From positions 1 through 64,000 of the forward strand of contig JBNMLH010000012.1 in NCBI GenBank assembly GCA_050875145.1: a DNA stretch of 64,000 nt. Reading direction: 5' to 3'. Positions 1-8,685 of the stretch are shown piece after piece. Every line of letters begins with the position of its first letter. The first letter of the stretch is position 1. Source of the DNA: CAG-411 sp050875145 (GTDB lineage: Bacteria; Bacillota; Clostridia; Lachnospirales; Lachnospiraceae). Under the pieces are notes generated by a model. It was not told the DNA's origin and did no database searches. It saw only the letters and a list, made by a program, of their open reading frames with translations. Both the position numbers and the translations under genes were made by a program.

Positions 1-45
1 AACGTATGTAGCTGACCAATACTAATAGGTCGAGGTCTTGACCTA
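1..45 (+). rRNA. 23S ribosomal RNA, 3' end (partial)
   Basis: The first bases contain the conserved extreme 3' segment of bacterial 23S rRNA (the GCTGACC..TACTAATAGGTCGAG block, then CTTGACC). Only the last ~45 nt lie in the window, and the exact mature end is approximate. It is followed by tRNA genes rather than by a recognisable 5S gene. Confidence 0.93.
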
Positions 46-47
46 GT

Positions 48-373
48 TATGAGCACTTAACGATAGTATTTTTATCGTTTACGTGCGATACATGCACAAG
101 CACTTAGCGAGGTAGTTTCGAGCTTAGTACTTGGGCTAGTTTGGATGGAATACAGTGTGTAGTTTTGAAGGTATATCCTTCAGATAATCCTCGATAGCTC
201 AATGGTAGAGCACACGACTGTTAATCGTGGGGTTGTTGGTTCGAGCCCAACTCGGGGAGTTTATGCATGTGAAATATTGTAGTAATACAAACTACTAAGT
301 TCGAAAGAACCTCACTAAGTAGTTTGCATGCATCGCACGTAATAGACCATAATACGGTCTATAAGTGCTCATA
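48..373 (+). repeat. Nested long-range inverted repeats around tRNA-Asn
   Basis: The spacer after the 23S gene and the spacer after tRNA-Asn contain complementary arms. Positions 48-59 and 362-373 are a perfect 12-nt inverted repeat. Positions 82-95 and 326-339 match at 13 of 14. Local hairpins lie at 59-79 (7 bp), 288-326 (9 bp, enclosing a GTTC-GAAA-GAAC tetraloop hairpin at 299-310) and 342-362 (7 bp). Folded together they would present tRNA-Asn inside one large stem, which looks like an rRNA/tRNA processing structure. The processing role is inferred. Confidence 0.65.
188..259 (+). tRNA. tRNA-Asn (anticodon GTT)
   Basis: A full cloverleaf is visible. The 7-bp acceptor stem pairs 188-194 with 252-258 (one G-U), the anticodon loop CTGTTAA carries GTT, and the T-arm pairs GTTGG with CCAAC around TTCGAGC. 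The discriminator base is G259 and CCA is not encoded. It sits 142 nt downstream of the 23S end, so it is probably co-transcribed with the rRNA operon. Confidence 0.97.
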
Positions 374-377
374 GCGA

Positions 378-449
378 GGCTCCTTGGTCAAGCGGTTAAG
401 ACATCGCCCTTTCACGGCGGTAACACGGGTTCGATTCCCGTAGGAGTCA
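378..449 (+). tRNA. tRNA-Glu (anticodon TTC)
   Basis: The acceptor stem 378-384 pairs with 442-448 (one G-U), the anticodon loop CTTTCAC carries TTC, and the T-arm is CGGGTTCGATTCCCG. The discriminator is A449 and CCA is not encoded. Only 4 nt separate it from the following tRNA-Cys. Confidence 0.97.
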
Positions 450-453
450 CTAA

Positions 454-524
454 GGCGACATAGCCAAGTGGTAAGGCATGGGTCTGCAACACCCTGATCA
501 CCAGTTCAAATCTGGTTGTCGCCT
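454..524 (+). tRNA. tRNA-Cys (anticodon GCA)
   Basis: The acceptor stem 454-460 pairs with 517-523, the anticodon loop carries GCA, and the T-arm is CCAGTTCAAATCTGG. The discriminator is T524, the identity base expected for tRNA-Cys. CCA is not encoded. It is the last gene of the rRNA-tRNA transcript before the terminator. Confidence 0.96.
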
Positions 525-562
525 CTATTTTTTTATAGATGAATATTTGACTTATAATAAAG

Positions 563-600
563 AATGGTTATTGCATGATAGAAATGTAATAGCCATTTTG
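563..600 (+). terminator. Terminator of the rRNA-tRNA operon
   Basis: A 14-bp stem (563-576 with 584-597, two G-U pairs) with a 7-nt loop is followed by TTTTG. It ends the 23S-tRNA transcript. Confidence 0.8.
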
Positions 601-766
601 TTATATAAAAATATATATTATTCCAAAGAAGAGGTGTGTTTGTAAATTTCTATCTAACATCTATTTTTTTTTCCAACATATTGGAAGTAATGTAATAAGG
701 AAGAAATTGCAACGGTTTTTTAACAGTTATTTTTTTCTGGAAATTGGAAAAAAGAAGTATAAATAG

Positions 767-807
767 AAATCACCAAATGCTGCAAGGACACAGCTTTTGG
801 TGATTTT
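767..807 (-). terminator. Terminator of the XRE-regulator gene
   Basis: The AAATCACCAAA / TTTTGGTGATTT arms pair with an inner CTG/CAG. The hairpin lies 52 nt past the stop of the minus-strand regulator gene. It could also work on the plus strand. Confidence 0.6.
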
Positions 808-858
808 ATGGTAATTATTTTAAATTCGTATTATTCTATTTTTCTTGCTTTCCCTTAT

Positions 859-2592
859 TTATCTCTCAACAATCGGAACAATCATATTTTCAAAGGCAGC
901 CCTCATTTTGGGATGGCATATCAAAAAATGAATCGCAGGGGCTTTATTTTTTGAGACAATAACCCATTTGCCTTCATGTATGGAAATCTGTATGTTTCGA
1001 AAAGCGGATACAGAGATTTCTTTGAATGTATAATTAGAAATATTTTTTTGAAAGTTTTGTATTTGTTTCTTATGCTCTTGATAGTCTTGCCAAGTGTAGA
1101 AAATATCATGTTCATAGAACATGTTTGAGAGAGATAAGGTCATAGGGAATTGTTGAAATTCCTTTTCAGATATTTCTGGTATTTCATCAGTAATATGGCT
1201 ATGTAGTAAAGTTTCATTTGTTATTTCCCGTTGTTTGTTTACATAATTTATGATTTTTGTTTGCTCGGTTTGCGTAATATTATTTCTAGCCAAAATTTTG
1301 CAGATTAATTCATCGGTTGCTGTATATAATGGTAGAGATGAAAGAATATTGCGTCTGTTACCTTTGGTTTGTGCATCATTTTGTAAAAAAGTATGATAAA
1401 CCTGTTCAGAATCTTTTAAATAGATTTCCATAAGTGGAGATGCTTTAGATAAAAGTTGTTCAGCTTGTTTCTTATAGTATGAGACTTCCTCTTTGTTTTT
1501 TGTTAAATAATATTTTCCTTCATTGTGATACCCACTAATTGCCTCACCTGTTAATGCTGCTGCGCCAGATACTTTTAAAAGATGAGAGAACACATTATTT
1601 TGTACATCTTTTAAATAATAGGGGGAAACTTGTCCAGTCATGTACATAGGTATCCAGCTTTCCAGTCCCAACATCATATCTTCAAAGGAGCGATCTATAT
1701 TATGAATTTGGTTTAGATGAAGCCCTTTCTTTAACATCAGAGCCATACCAAACATCCATTTTTTAGGAAAGTCAGGGTCTTTAGCCATTTCTCCCATAGG
1801 CATATCGCTGTACATCGTGACAGGGCTTTGCGACTTAGAAAGTACAGTTGCCTTTAAAAAAGCCAGTTCACTATCCATCATTTCCTTTAAGCCAAAGTAA
1901 TTTCTGGAAGTAGGAAGTTGAAATGGTGCAGAGGGAACTTTAAGTTTGTCAAAGTGAATCGCACGAATATATTCATTTAAGTCAAATTTATCTAGTTTTT
2001 CTAAAAAGTTATTTAGACCGTCGTTTGAGGTTTCTGTTCCATGTACAAGCCAATCCATTAGGAGAGAACGGTAGGTCGTGTCAGTTGTTAAATCGTCACT
2101 ATTACAATTAATAAGACTTGCTATAATTGCTTTTTGAGAGGAGGTCTGATAACGACGAACGATAAAATCAGAAATCCCCCAAATAAATTCCTTTGGTTTG
2201 GCTACTTGTCTTTGCCCGTTTCGAATGCGAGAGATGTAAGAAGAATCGTAATTTAAAAATTTAGCAAGTTCTGAGATGTTAATAGACAAGGCGGTAAGCA
2301 GTTTGTTAAAATTCGCTTGAAATTTTGCGGAATCAATTGTTTCTAGTTGAATAAACTCTAAAAAAGTGTCTGAAATTGATTCAATTGTAATATCTGAAAA
2401 ATGTTTCTGTTCTGCAATTGCAACAAGTCCTTTTACCAAATTTGTAAAGTTTTGTGTATTTGCTTCTGGAACACGTTCTCCAGAACGATAACGACTTATG
2501 GTGGCTGCAGAGAGACCAGAACTTTCTGCCAAGTCCTTTGCCGTGCAATCTAATAATTCAATATATTCATTTAATTTATCTTTAAATTCCAT
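859..2592 (-). CDS. Orphan XRE-type regulator with two HTH domains (577 aa)
   Basis: The N-terminus carries a Cro/C1-type helix-turn-helix at about residues 15-42 (AKDLAESSGLSAATISRYRSGER). A second one lies at about 95-125 (ISELAKFLNYDSSYISRIRNGQR), which is unusual for a single chain. The remaining ~430 residues match no domain I recognise; they could be a ligand-sensing or oligomerisation region. There is no signal peptide or clear membrane segment. ATG at 2592 is preceded by GGAGG at 13 nt. The gene stands alone, divergent from the broken surface-protein gene at 2819, so regulation of that neighbour or of itself is possible but unproven. DNA binding is well supported; the target is unknown. 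Confidence 0.8.
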   Translation of the reverse strand: MEFKDKLNEYIELLDCTAKDLAESSGLSAATISRYRSGERVPEANTQNFTNLVKGLVAIAEQKHFSDITIESISDTFLEFIQLETIDSAKFQANFNKLLTALSINISELAKFLNYDSSYISRIRNGQRQVAKPKEFIWGISDFIVRRYQTSSQKAIIASLINCNSDDLTTDTTYRSLLMDWLVHGTETSNDGLNNFLEKLDKFDLNEYIRAIHFDKLKVPSAPFQLPTSRNYFGLKEMMDSELAFLKATVLSKSQSPVTMYSDMPMGEMAKDPDFPKKWMFGMALMLKKGLHLNQIHNIDRSFEDMMLGLESWIPMYMTGQVSPYYLKDVQNNVFSHLLKVSGAAALTGEAISGYHNEGKYYLTKNKEEVSYYKKQAEQLLSKASPLMEIYLKDSEQVYHTFLQNDAQTKGNRRNILSSLPLYTATDELICKILARNNITQTEQTKIINYVNKQREITNETLLHSHITDEIPEISEKEFQQFPMTLSLSNMFYEHDIFYTWQDYQEHKKQIQNFQKNISNYTFKEISVSAFRNIQISIHEGKWVIVSKNKAPAIHFLICHPKMRAAFENMIVPIVER

Positions 2593-2643
2593 GTGTTTGT
2601 CATACCTCCGCTGTGTATATGTAACTATTGTGTATCTTTTATT

Positions 2644-2671
2644 ATTATATAGAAGCTAGTAAAAATAGCAA
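2644..2671 (-). promoter_or_regulatory. Promoter of the XRE-regulator gene
   Basis: On the minus strand, TTGCTA (2671-2666) and TATAAT (2649-2644) are 16 nt apart, about 50 nt upstream of the start codon. Confidence 0.55.
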
Positions 2672-2766
2672 TAGATAGATATTATACTACGCATAAAATA
2701 AAAATTTTTAAAATTTCTCAATTGTCATTGACACATTGGAAATATATGAAAAAGATTTACAGTTAT

Positions 2767-2775
2767 TGGTATAAT
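2767..2775 (+). promoter_or_regulatory. Extended -10 promoter of the broken surface-protein gene
   Basis: TG-G-TATAAT forms an extended -10 element (TG at 2767-2768, TATAAT at 2770-2775), 43 nt before the start codon at 2819. No good -35 box was seen at 17 nt, as is common with extended -10 promoters. Confidence 0.5.
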
Positions 2776-2818
2776 GAATAGGTAACATAAACAAGCAAAA
2801 GAAAGAGGAGGAATTTAT

Positions 2819-4678
2819 ATGGGGAAAAAATTAAAAGATTGGGGATTGTTTTGTTTCATATTATGTTTGATGTGTACAATTATGAAAGTTCCAATTCATG
2901 CTGCGGATGGACCTAATGCAGATCCAACATATAGTTGTGCATTTATTGGTATTAGTACAGTTAATTCGGAGGATTCTAATGCAGTGGATGAGGTGCAATA
3001 TCTGTATAATGTACGACAACCAGAAAGTGAAATAACTATGCAGGGGGTAACGTATGATAAGTCAACAAATACAATTACCTTGTAGGATTATGATGGAAAG
3101 AATAAAGCAATTATAACAAATGAGATGGGAGATGATTTGAAGGTTAATGTGATTGGCACTAATCATATTAGACAGCTTTATGCCTATGGCTATGGTTATG
3201 GTGGAAGTGTCATATTAACGGGTGATGGAACTTTATTAATTAATGAAGATAAGGCAAGTATTTCACCAATTTATTTGGATGCAGAAGAAGCGAATGCGAA
3301 AGTTACGATTGGTAAGGATCTTACTTTAAAGATGTTTACAGCACAAACAAATGTTACTCCCTTGATTAGTGTGCAGTATACGGCTGCTTCAGAAAAAGGA
3401 ATTTTCTTTGAAAATAATGATGCAAGGAATGACAAGGTGGAAAAAAGTTCTGTAAGATCGTCCAATTTAATACATAAAGTGTATTGTTTAGATGAGGATA
3501 CTTCGCTATATTCTTGTACACCTAAAGATAATACGGATACAGAGATGTATGGGGCACTTTCTTACGATTATGATGTTGAGACGAATAAAATGAAATATGA
3601 GATTTACAAAATCGTAAAGGATGAAGAATTGGGGATTTTAGCAGAAAAAGCGGTAGATGCCGCAGGCAATGCTCGTAGTGCAGATGAATTTATTATAGAC
3701 GAAACAGAAGCTACGATGAAAGCTACTATTTTGAATCAGTTTTCATTACATTCACTAGTTACCTATAAACGAAATGATAATCCAAATGATGAACTAGGCT
3801 ATGCCTGCAAGATGTTTAGTGAAAATTATAACGGAGTGGATTTTGGGTCTTTTTATTCTATGTATAAAATAGTACAAAAGGATGGAAAGTTGTTTGGAGT
3901 GCCTGTGGAAGGTCAGCAACGTGTGCCGAAAGAAAATAAGGATATTCTTTCCCTTTATACAGCTATGGAGGGACCGGAAAGATATTTTTACAGTTATTAT
4001 GGTACTTCAGAAGCAGAATCTGATAGCAATGAATCTTGTGTGAATGGTCATGATTTAGAGACCAATATAGAAAAAGCCACTGACAAAAAAGATGGACAGA
4101 TTATAACAAAGTGTGCAACCTGTAATCAGATTATGTCTATTGCAACAATTTCTAAGATTTCAAATATCCAGTTAGATAAAGATTGTTATATTTATAATGG
4201 CAAATTGCAAGTGCCAAATGTTTCTATAAAAGATCAAATGGGAAAGGAGCTTATGGCAGATTCCTATGAAATTACTTATCCTAAAAATGCAACTAAGGTT
4301 GGAAAATATAGTATTTTAGTTACATTGAAGGGAGATTATTATGCTGGAAATATTACGGAAGACTTTACGATTATACCAAAAGGTACTGCGTTTACAAAGC
4401 TATCTTTGGCAAAGCGAAAAATAGTTGCAAAGTGGAAGAAGCAAACCAGCCAGACAACGGGATATCAGATTCAATACGCTACTGATAGTAAGTTTAGAAA
4501 AAATGTAGTAACAGAAACCATTAATAAAAATAAAACAACGACAAAAGTGCTTGCAAAAACAAAAGCAGGGAAGAAGTATTATGTGCGAATTAGAACCTAT
4601 AAACAAATAAAGGCAAATAATAAAAATCTAAAACTGTATTCTTCTTGGGGAAAGGTGAAGAGTATAAAAATAAATTAA
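2819..4678 (+). pseudogene. Secreted surface protein gene interrupted by an in-frame amber codon
   Basis: Translation starts at ATG 2819 after GAGGAGG with a signal peptide (MGKKLKDWGLFCFILCLMC.., cleavage near HAA). It stops at TAG 3083-3085 after 88 codons. The same frame then continues without a break from 3086 to the stop at 4678, about 530 more codons. The downstream part carries a Cys/His cluster (CVNGH..CATCN, about 3' position 4040-4125), an Ig-like segment and a C-terminal fibronectin-III-like domain (QTTGYQIQYA..KKYYVRIRTYK..LYSSWGKVKS). The C-terminal ~200 residues align collinearly with those of the LRR protein at 5046-8432. An internal restart at ATG 3125 would lack a secretion signal. 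It is most simply a recent nonsense mutation or a sequencing error. The beta-rich middle region was not recognised. Confidence 0.8.
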
Positions 4679-4769
4679 ATGCAGTTTGTAGTCTTTCATG
4701 GGAGACATAACGGAAGTACAGCTAATAGATATACATGATAACTATATGGGTATTGCCGTTCATTTTCCA

Positions 4770-4902
4770 ACCAGCTAAAACATAAAGCCCTGTCGAATGG
4801 ACTAATTGACTTTTTAGTAGGTATCTGCTGATGCTTCAGTTTCCCAAGAGGAAATACATTCTTTGTCCTATTCTAAGGATAATACCTTATGTTTTATCTG
4901 GT
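4770..4902. repeat. Long imperfect inverted repeat between surface-protein genes
   Basis: The arms at 4770-4787 and 4885-4902 are complementary at 16 of 18 positions, around an AT-rich interior of about 97 nt. It lies in the 367-nt gap between two paralogous surface-protein genes. It could be a MITE-like insertion or a structured leader. It has no coding capacity and no T-run typical of a terminator. Confidence 0.55.
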
Positions 4903-4938
4903 GTTTATCAGGAACCGTGAGACATGACAATTATCTAG

Positions 4939-5018
4939 GATAACATCTGAAGAAGGAAGATATCCTTCTTCTGTTATCTGATATATAAACTTATTAACCA
5001 AGTAGTCTTATTGACTAC
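4939..5018 (+). other. Two hairpins in the leader of the LRR protein gene
   Basis: GATAACA..TGTTATC plus GAAGAAGGA..TCCTTCTTC form a 16-bp bulged stem (4939-4978) with a 5-nt loop. A second 6-bp hairpin, GTAGTC/GACTAC, lies at 5002-5018. Neither has a T-run. They lie 28-107 nt before ATG 5046 and could affect leader stability or translation. Confidence 0.5.
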
Positions 5019-5045
5019 ATCATTATTATACTAGGGGGAATTTAT

Positions 5046-8000
5046 ATGGGAATGAAGCGATGTTATGGCTGGATGTTGGCAATGGTTTTACTTTTGATAA
5101 TATTGAATCTGCCCGTGGTGACAGCGTATGCAGCCACGGAACAGCAGTCGGGGGAGTATGTATACACGGAGCGCAATGATGGAACGGTGGAGATTACTGA
5201 GTACAAGGGGCGCACCACAGCGGATCTGAAAATTCCGTCTACTTTGGATGGCAAAAAGGTTACTGCCATTGGCGAAACAGTGTTTATGATGCGGGATGAG
5301 CTGAAAACCGTGACTGTACCCGTTGGGGTGCAGTCCATCGGTTCTTTTGCCTTTGCTTGTTGTTATAATTTGAAATCGGTGTCTTTACCTAATGGGTTGA
5401 AAGATATTGCCCGTGGTGCATTCAATAATTGTAATATGCTGACCGAACCGCAGATTCCAGAAACGGTGACTCATGTGGGTAGAGAGGCTTTTACTGAGAG
5501 TGGTTATGACGTACCGGCTAATTATAAGGATAACACCCTGTATTTGAATGGCTGGATGCTAGGCGCATCCGATAAACTAACAGATGTAGATAGCTTTCAG
5601 GTGGCAGAGGGCACTGTGGGTCTTGCGGACTACGCATTTCCCTCTACGAATTTGACTACATTGCAGCTACCTGCTAGTTTGCGCTATATCGGTGAAGGTG
5701 CTTTTATAAACTGTTCTGAGTTGAGGACGGTGCAACTGGCTGCTAACAACACGGTGTTATCTGTGCAGGATAATGTGTTGTATAATGCGGACAAAACTTG
5801 CCTATATCTCTATCCCAGGGGCAAGAAGGAGAGTGGCTATACTGCGCCATCTACATTGACTACTGTGGCACCGTATGCTTTTTATTGCAACGATATGATT
5901 CAATCCGTCAGTTTACCCAATAGTGTGACGCAAATTGGTAACCATGCTTTTGCCAGTTGCAGCGAGTTGGTTTCAGCACCGTTACCTACTGATTTAACGA
6001 GCATTGGTGACTGTTGCTTTATGTATTGCTATCATTTGCAAAATGTTACCCTGCCTACGGGGGTAACAGAATTACCTGAGTCGGTGTTTCAGGGATGTTC
6101 AGAATTGACGGAAATGACCCTGCCAGTCGGACTGAAGTCTATTGGTGCTAGTGCTTTTTATGGATGTGAGAAAATCAAGGCATTTTCTATTCCAGACACT
6201 GTGAACACCATAGGTGAGATGGCTTTTAAAGATTGCCAGGCTCTGGAGCAGGTAAAATTGCCATCAACACTAAAAGTGATCCCTGTGCAGGCCTTTGATA
6301 GCTGCGAAGCGTTAAAGTCTATCACTTTGCCTTCAACTTTGATTAAGATTGAGTTTGGTGCGTTCGAGAGTTCTGGGTTGGAGAGTGTGTATATTCCAGA
6401 TGGTGTGACCGAGGTAGAAGAGAATGCTTTTAAATACAGCCAGTTGCAGTCGGCACGTTTGCCGGAGGGACTAACAACCATTCGTGCCCATGCCTTTGAT
6501 GGTCTGCCGCTGGAGCAGGTAAACATTCCAAGTACGGTCAAAGTGATTGAGCTAGGTGCTTTTTCTGGTGCTCACTTTTCCACCATCAAACTGCCAAGCG
6601 GTCTACAGGAAATTTATCCAGAGGCCTTCAGCTATTGTCGCCAGATGACGTCAATTACCATTCCAGATGGTGTGACCCGGTTGGAAGTTAGTACATTTGA
6701 GGAGTGCAGCGCACTGACCTCTGTGCAGTTGCCAAAAAATTTGAAACGCATTGAGAGTTTTGTGTTTCGTCAGTGCCGCTCTTTGATTTCAATTACCATT
6801 CCTGAGGGCGTGACTTATATGGGCAGCAGTGTGTTTGATTCTTGTACAGCACTAACTTGTGTGCAGTTTCCCTCTACCTTGAAAGTAATGGGAGACACAG
6901 TTTTTTATGAGTGTGAAAGCCTGACGAATGTGGTGTTACCAGACGGATTGGAGCAGATGGGGAATTTGGTGTTCGCTGACACTGCCATTACAAATGTATC
7001 TTGCCCTTCCGGGTTGAAAAAGGTGGGGTACAACCCTTTTGAGCAGACCCCATTTGCTGCAGCGCAAACTTCTCAGGGTATCTATTGGGGGGATTGGATC
7101 ATCGGTTATGAAAATTACGAGGGTGATTCTGTGGAGACTGTGTATATCAAGGACGGTACCCGCCATATTGCGGATCATGTGTTTGCACCGACCACACATG
7201 GTCATAATAACTATTATATGAAATATATTAATTTGCCAGAGTCACTGGAGAGCATTGGCGAAGGAGCGCTGGCTTATAACAGCTTTACTACTATTACTAT
7301 TCCAAAGAATGTTAAGGTTATTGACGACTATGCGTTCTCCAACTGTCATGATTTAAAAAAGGTGATATTGTCGGAAGGATTGCTGTCGCTGGGTGAGATT
7401 GTTTTCACTGGTTGTGGAAATTTGACAAGTATCAATTTGCCCTCTACCTTACAGCATATTGGGTCAAATGCATTTATTGGTACGCCGATTATAGAGAAGC
7501 AGTCTGGTCAGGAAATACAGTATGTGGACAAGTGGGTGGTTGCCTCTTCTGGTGGTGGCAATTTGAATATTGCAAACGGTACAGTGGGAATCTGTGATTA
7601 TGCGTTTTTTAATTGCACAGCCGGTCAGATTACTGTACCCGCTAGCATTAAGTATATGGGAAATCAATGTATGGGCTATAAGCAGTCAGGCGATACAATT
7701 AGTCCGTATAATGGGTTCAAGATGGTTTGTTACACCAATTCTGTTGCCCATGTTTATGCCAAGAAATATGGTGTGAATTACACGCTGATTTGTAATCACC
7801 AGTACGAGACGGTGATCAACAAGGCTACCGTTTCTAATGATGGTCAGACTTACAAAAAATGTGCTACTTGCGGTGACGTCACTGGTAAAACGGTGATTGC
7901 CAAAGTATCTAATATTACTTTGAGTAAAAACTCTTATACCCATAATGGCAAGGTACAAAAACCAGCCGTGATTGTTAAAGATAGTAAAGGTAAAATGCTC

Positions 8001-8432
8001 GAGAACGGCACGGACTACACGGTGATATATCCTAATGGTATGGAGAATGTGGACCAATATACTGTCAAGGTGATTCTTGATGGCAGCAATTACAGTGGTA
8101 GTAAGTCTCTGACCTACAATATCAATCCTAAAGGTACTATTGTGTCTAAAGTGACTGCCGCTAAGTGTGGTTTCAAGGTCACTTGGAGAAAGCAGGATAA
8201 GCAAACTACTGGCTATGAAGTGCAGTATAGTGCATTTTCCAACTTCAAAAAGGGAAACAAGACTGTACTAGCAAGAAAAAATAGTATCACATCTAAGTCT
8301 ATCAGCAAGCTGATTGCTAAAAAGAAGTATTATGTGCGAGTGCGTACCTATAAGATCATTAAGGTCAATGGGGAAAATGTCAAACTCTATTCCAACTGGA
8401 GCAAGGCTAAGAGCGTGACTACCAAAAAATAA
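5046..8432 (+). CDS. Secreted BspA-like leucine-rich-repeat protein (1128 aa)
   Basis: A signal peptide (residues 1-30, ending TAYAA) is followed by more than 20 LRR_5-type repeats to about residue 900, with recurring IP..V..IG..AF..C..L..V.LP..L patterns. Next comes a Cys/His segment (CNHQYE..CATCG), an Ig-like stretch and a C-terminal fibronectin-III-like domain. There is no LPXTG motif or obvious anchor. BspA-type repeats usually serve adhesion or binding; the ligand is unknown. ATG 5046 follows AGGGGGA. The C-terminus is homologous to the broken gene upstream, but base composition here is visibly more GC-rich (for example GTGCAG, CTGCCG codons). This suggests a separate origin or recombination at the locus. 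Confidence 0.88.
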   Translation: MGMKRCYGWMLAMVLLLIILNLPVVTAYAATEQQSGEYVYTERNDGTVEITEYKGRTTADLKIPSTLDGKKVTAIGETVFMMRDELKTVTVPVGVQSIGSFAFACCYNLKSVSLPNGLKDIARGAFNNCNMLTEPQIPETVTHVGREAFTESGYDVPANYKDNTLYLNGWMLGASDKLTDVDSFQVAEGTVGLADYAFPSTNLTTLQLPASLRYIGEGAFINCSELRTVQLAANNTVLSVQDNVLYNADKTCLYLYPRGKKESGYTAPSTLTTVAPYAFYCNDMIQSVSLPNSVTQIGNHAFASCSELVSAPLPTDLTSIGDCCFMYCYHLQNVTLPTGVTELPESVFQGCSELTEMTLPVGLKSIGASAFYGCEKIKAFSIPDTVNTIGEMAFKDCQALEQVKLPSTLKVIPVQAFDSCEALKSITLPSTLIKIEFGAFESSGLESVYIPDGVTEVEENAFKYSQLQSARLPEGLTTIRAHAFDGLPLEQVNIPSTVKVIELGAFSGAHFSTIKLPSGLQEIYPEAFSYCRQMTSITIPDGVTRLEVSTFEECSALTSVQLPKNLKRIESFVFRQCRSLISITIPEGVTYMGSSVFDSCTALTCVQFPSTLKVMGDTVFYECESLTNVVLPDGLEQMGNLVFADTAITNVSCPSGLKKVGYNPFEQTPFAAAQTSQGIYWGDWIIGYENYEGDSVETVYIKDGTRHIADHVFAPTTHGHNNYYMKYINLPESLESIGEGALAYNSFTTITIPKNVKVIDDYAFSNCHDLKKVILSEGLLSLGEIVFTGCGNLTSINLPSTLQHIGSNAFIGTPIIEKQSGQEIQYVDKWVVASSGGGNLNIANGTVGICDYAFFNCTAGQITVPASIKYMGNQCMGYKQSGDTISPYNGFKMVCYTNSVAHVYAKKYGVNYTLICNHQYETVINKATVSNDGQTYKKCATCGDVTGKTVIAKVSNITLSKNSYTHNGKVQKPAVIVKDSKGKMLENGTDYTVIYPNGMENVDQYTVKVILDGSNYSGSKSLTYNINPKGTIVSKVTAAKCGFKVTWRKQDKQTTGYEVQYSAFSNFKKGNKTVLARKNSITSKSISKLIAKKKYYVRVRTYKIIKVNGENVKLYSNWSKAKSVTTKK

Positions 8433-8508
8433 GCGGTGGAAATAGACGAGTGGAGGTTGCTAAAAAACTATATATATGATAAAGGTAAAGAAAAAAACCA
8501 TGTATTTG

Positions 8509-8584
8509 TATTATATTCGGATTCGCTAAATAGAGAGGGAAAGAGCAAAAGCTTTATTCTTCATGGTCTAAGATTAAAGTGTAA
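8509..8584 (+). pseudogene. Decayed 3' remnant of a third surface-protein paralogue
   Basis: Codons 8509-8526 read YYIRIR. In another frame, 8549-8584 reads KLYSSWSKIKV and a stop. These match, in order, the C-terminal ends of the proteins at 2819 and 5046 (KKYYVRIRTYK..KLYSSWGKVKS). About 14 nt are missing between the two blocks, so the frame is broken. The wording of the codons resembles the AT-rich gene at 2819 more than the adjacent GC-richer gene at 5046. Confidence 0.65.
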
Positions 8585-8599
8585 AAAGTAAAGTAACTA

Positions 8600-8631
8600 A
8601 AAAATCCACCAGAATTTCTGGTGGATTTTTT
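8600..8631. terminator. Bidirectional terminator
   Basis: AAAAATCCACCAGAA / TTCTGGTGGATTTTTT is a perfect hairpin with T-runs on both strands, placed between two convergent genes. Confidence 0.9.
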
Positions 8632-8685
8632 GATAGTTACCTTGTGTATTATTGATGTGTTTTTAACGGTAAACCTTACTTTTGA

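Larger units (their letters stand above)
525..858. other. Intergenic region holding two terminators
   Basis: This stretch separates the tRNA cluster from the convergent XRE-regulator gene. It holds the two terminator hairpins listed separately. Between them is AT-rich sequence with a minor TCCAA/TTGGA repeat near 673-686. No ORF or RNA gene was recognised. Confidence 0.6.

Noticed and set aside
46..187. 5S rRNA gene between 23S and tRNA-Asn
   Set aside because: The conserved 5S core sequences are absent; the spacer resembles post-23S spacer sequence.
3083..3085. Amber codon read as pyrrolysine
   Set aside because: No pyrrolysine genes or matching downstream RNA structure were seen, and the position is not in a methylamine methyltransferase.
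7686..8204. 172-codon open frame opposite the LRR protein
   Set aside because: It has no ribosome-binding site or recognisable protein, and the opposite strand encodes conserved domains.
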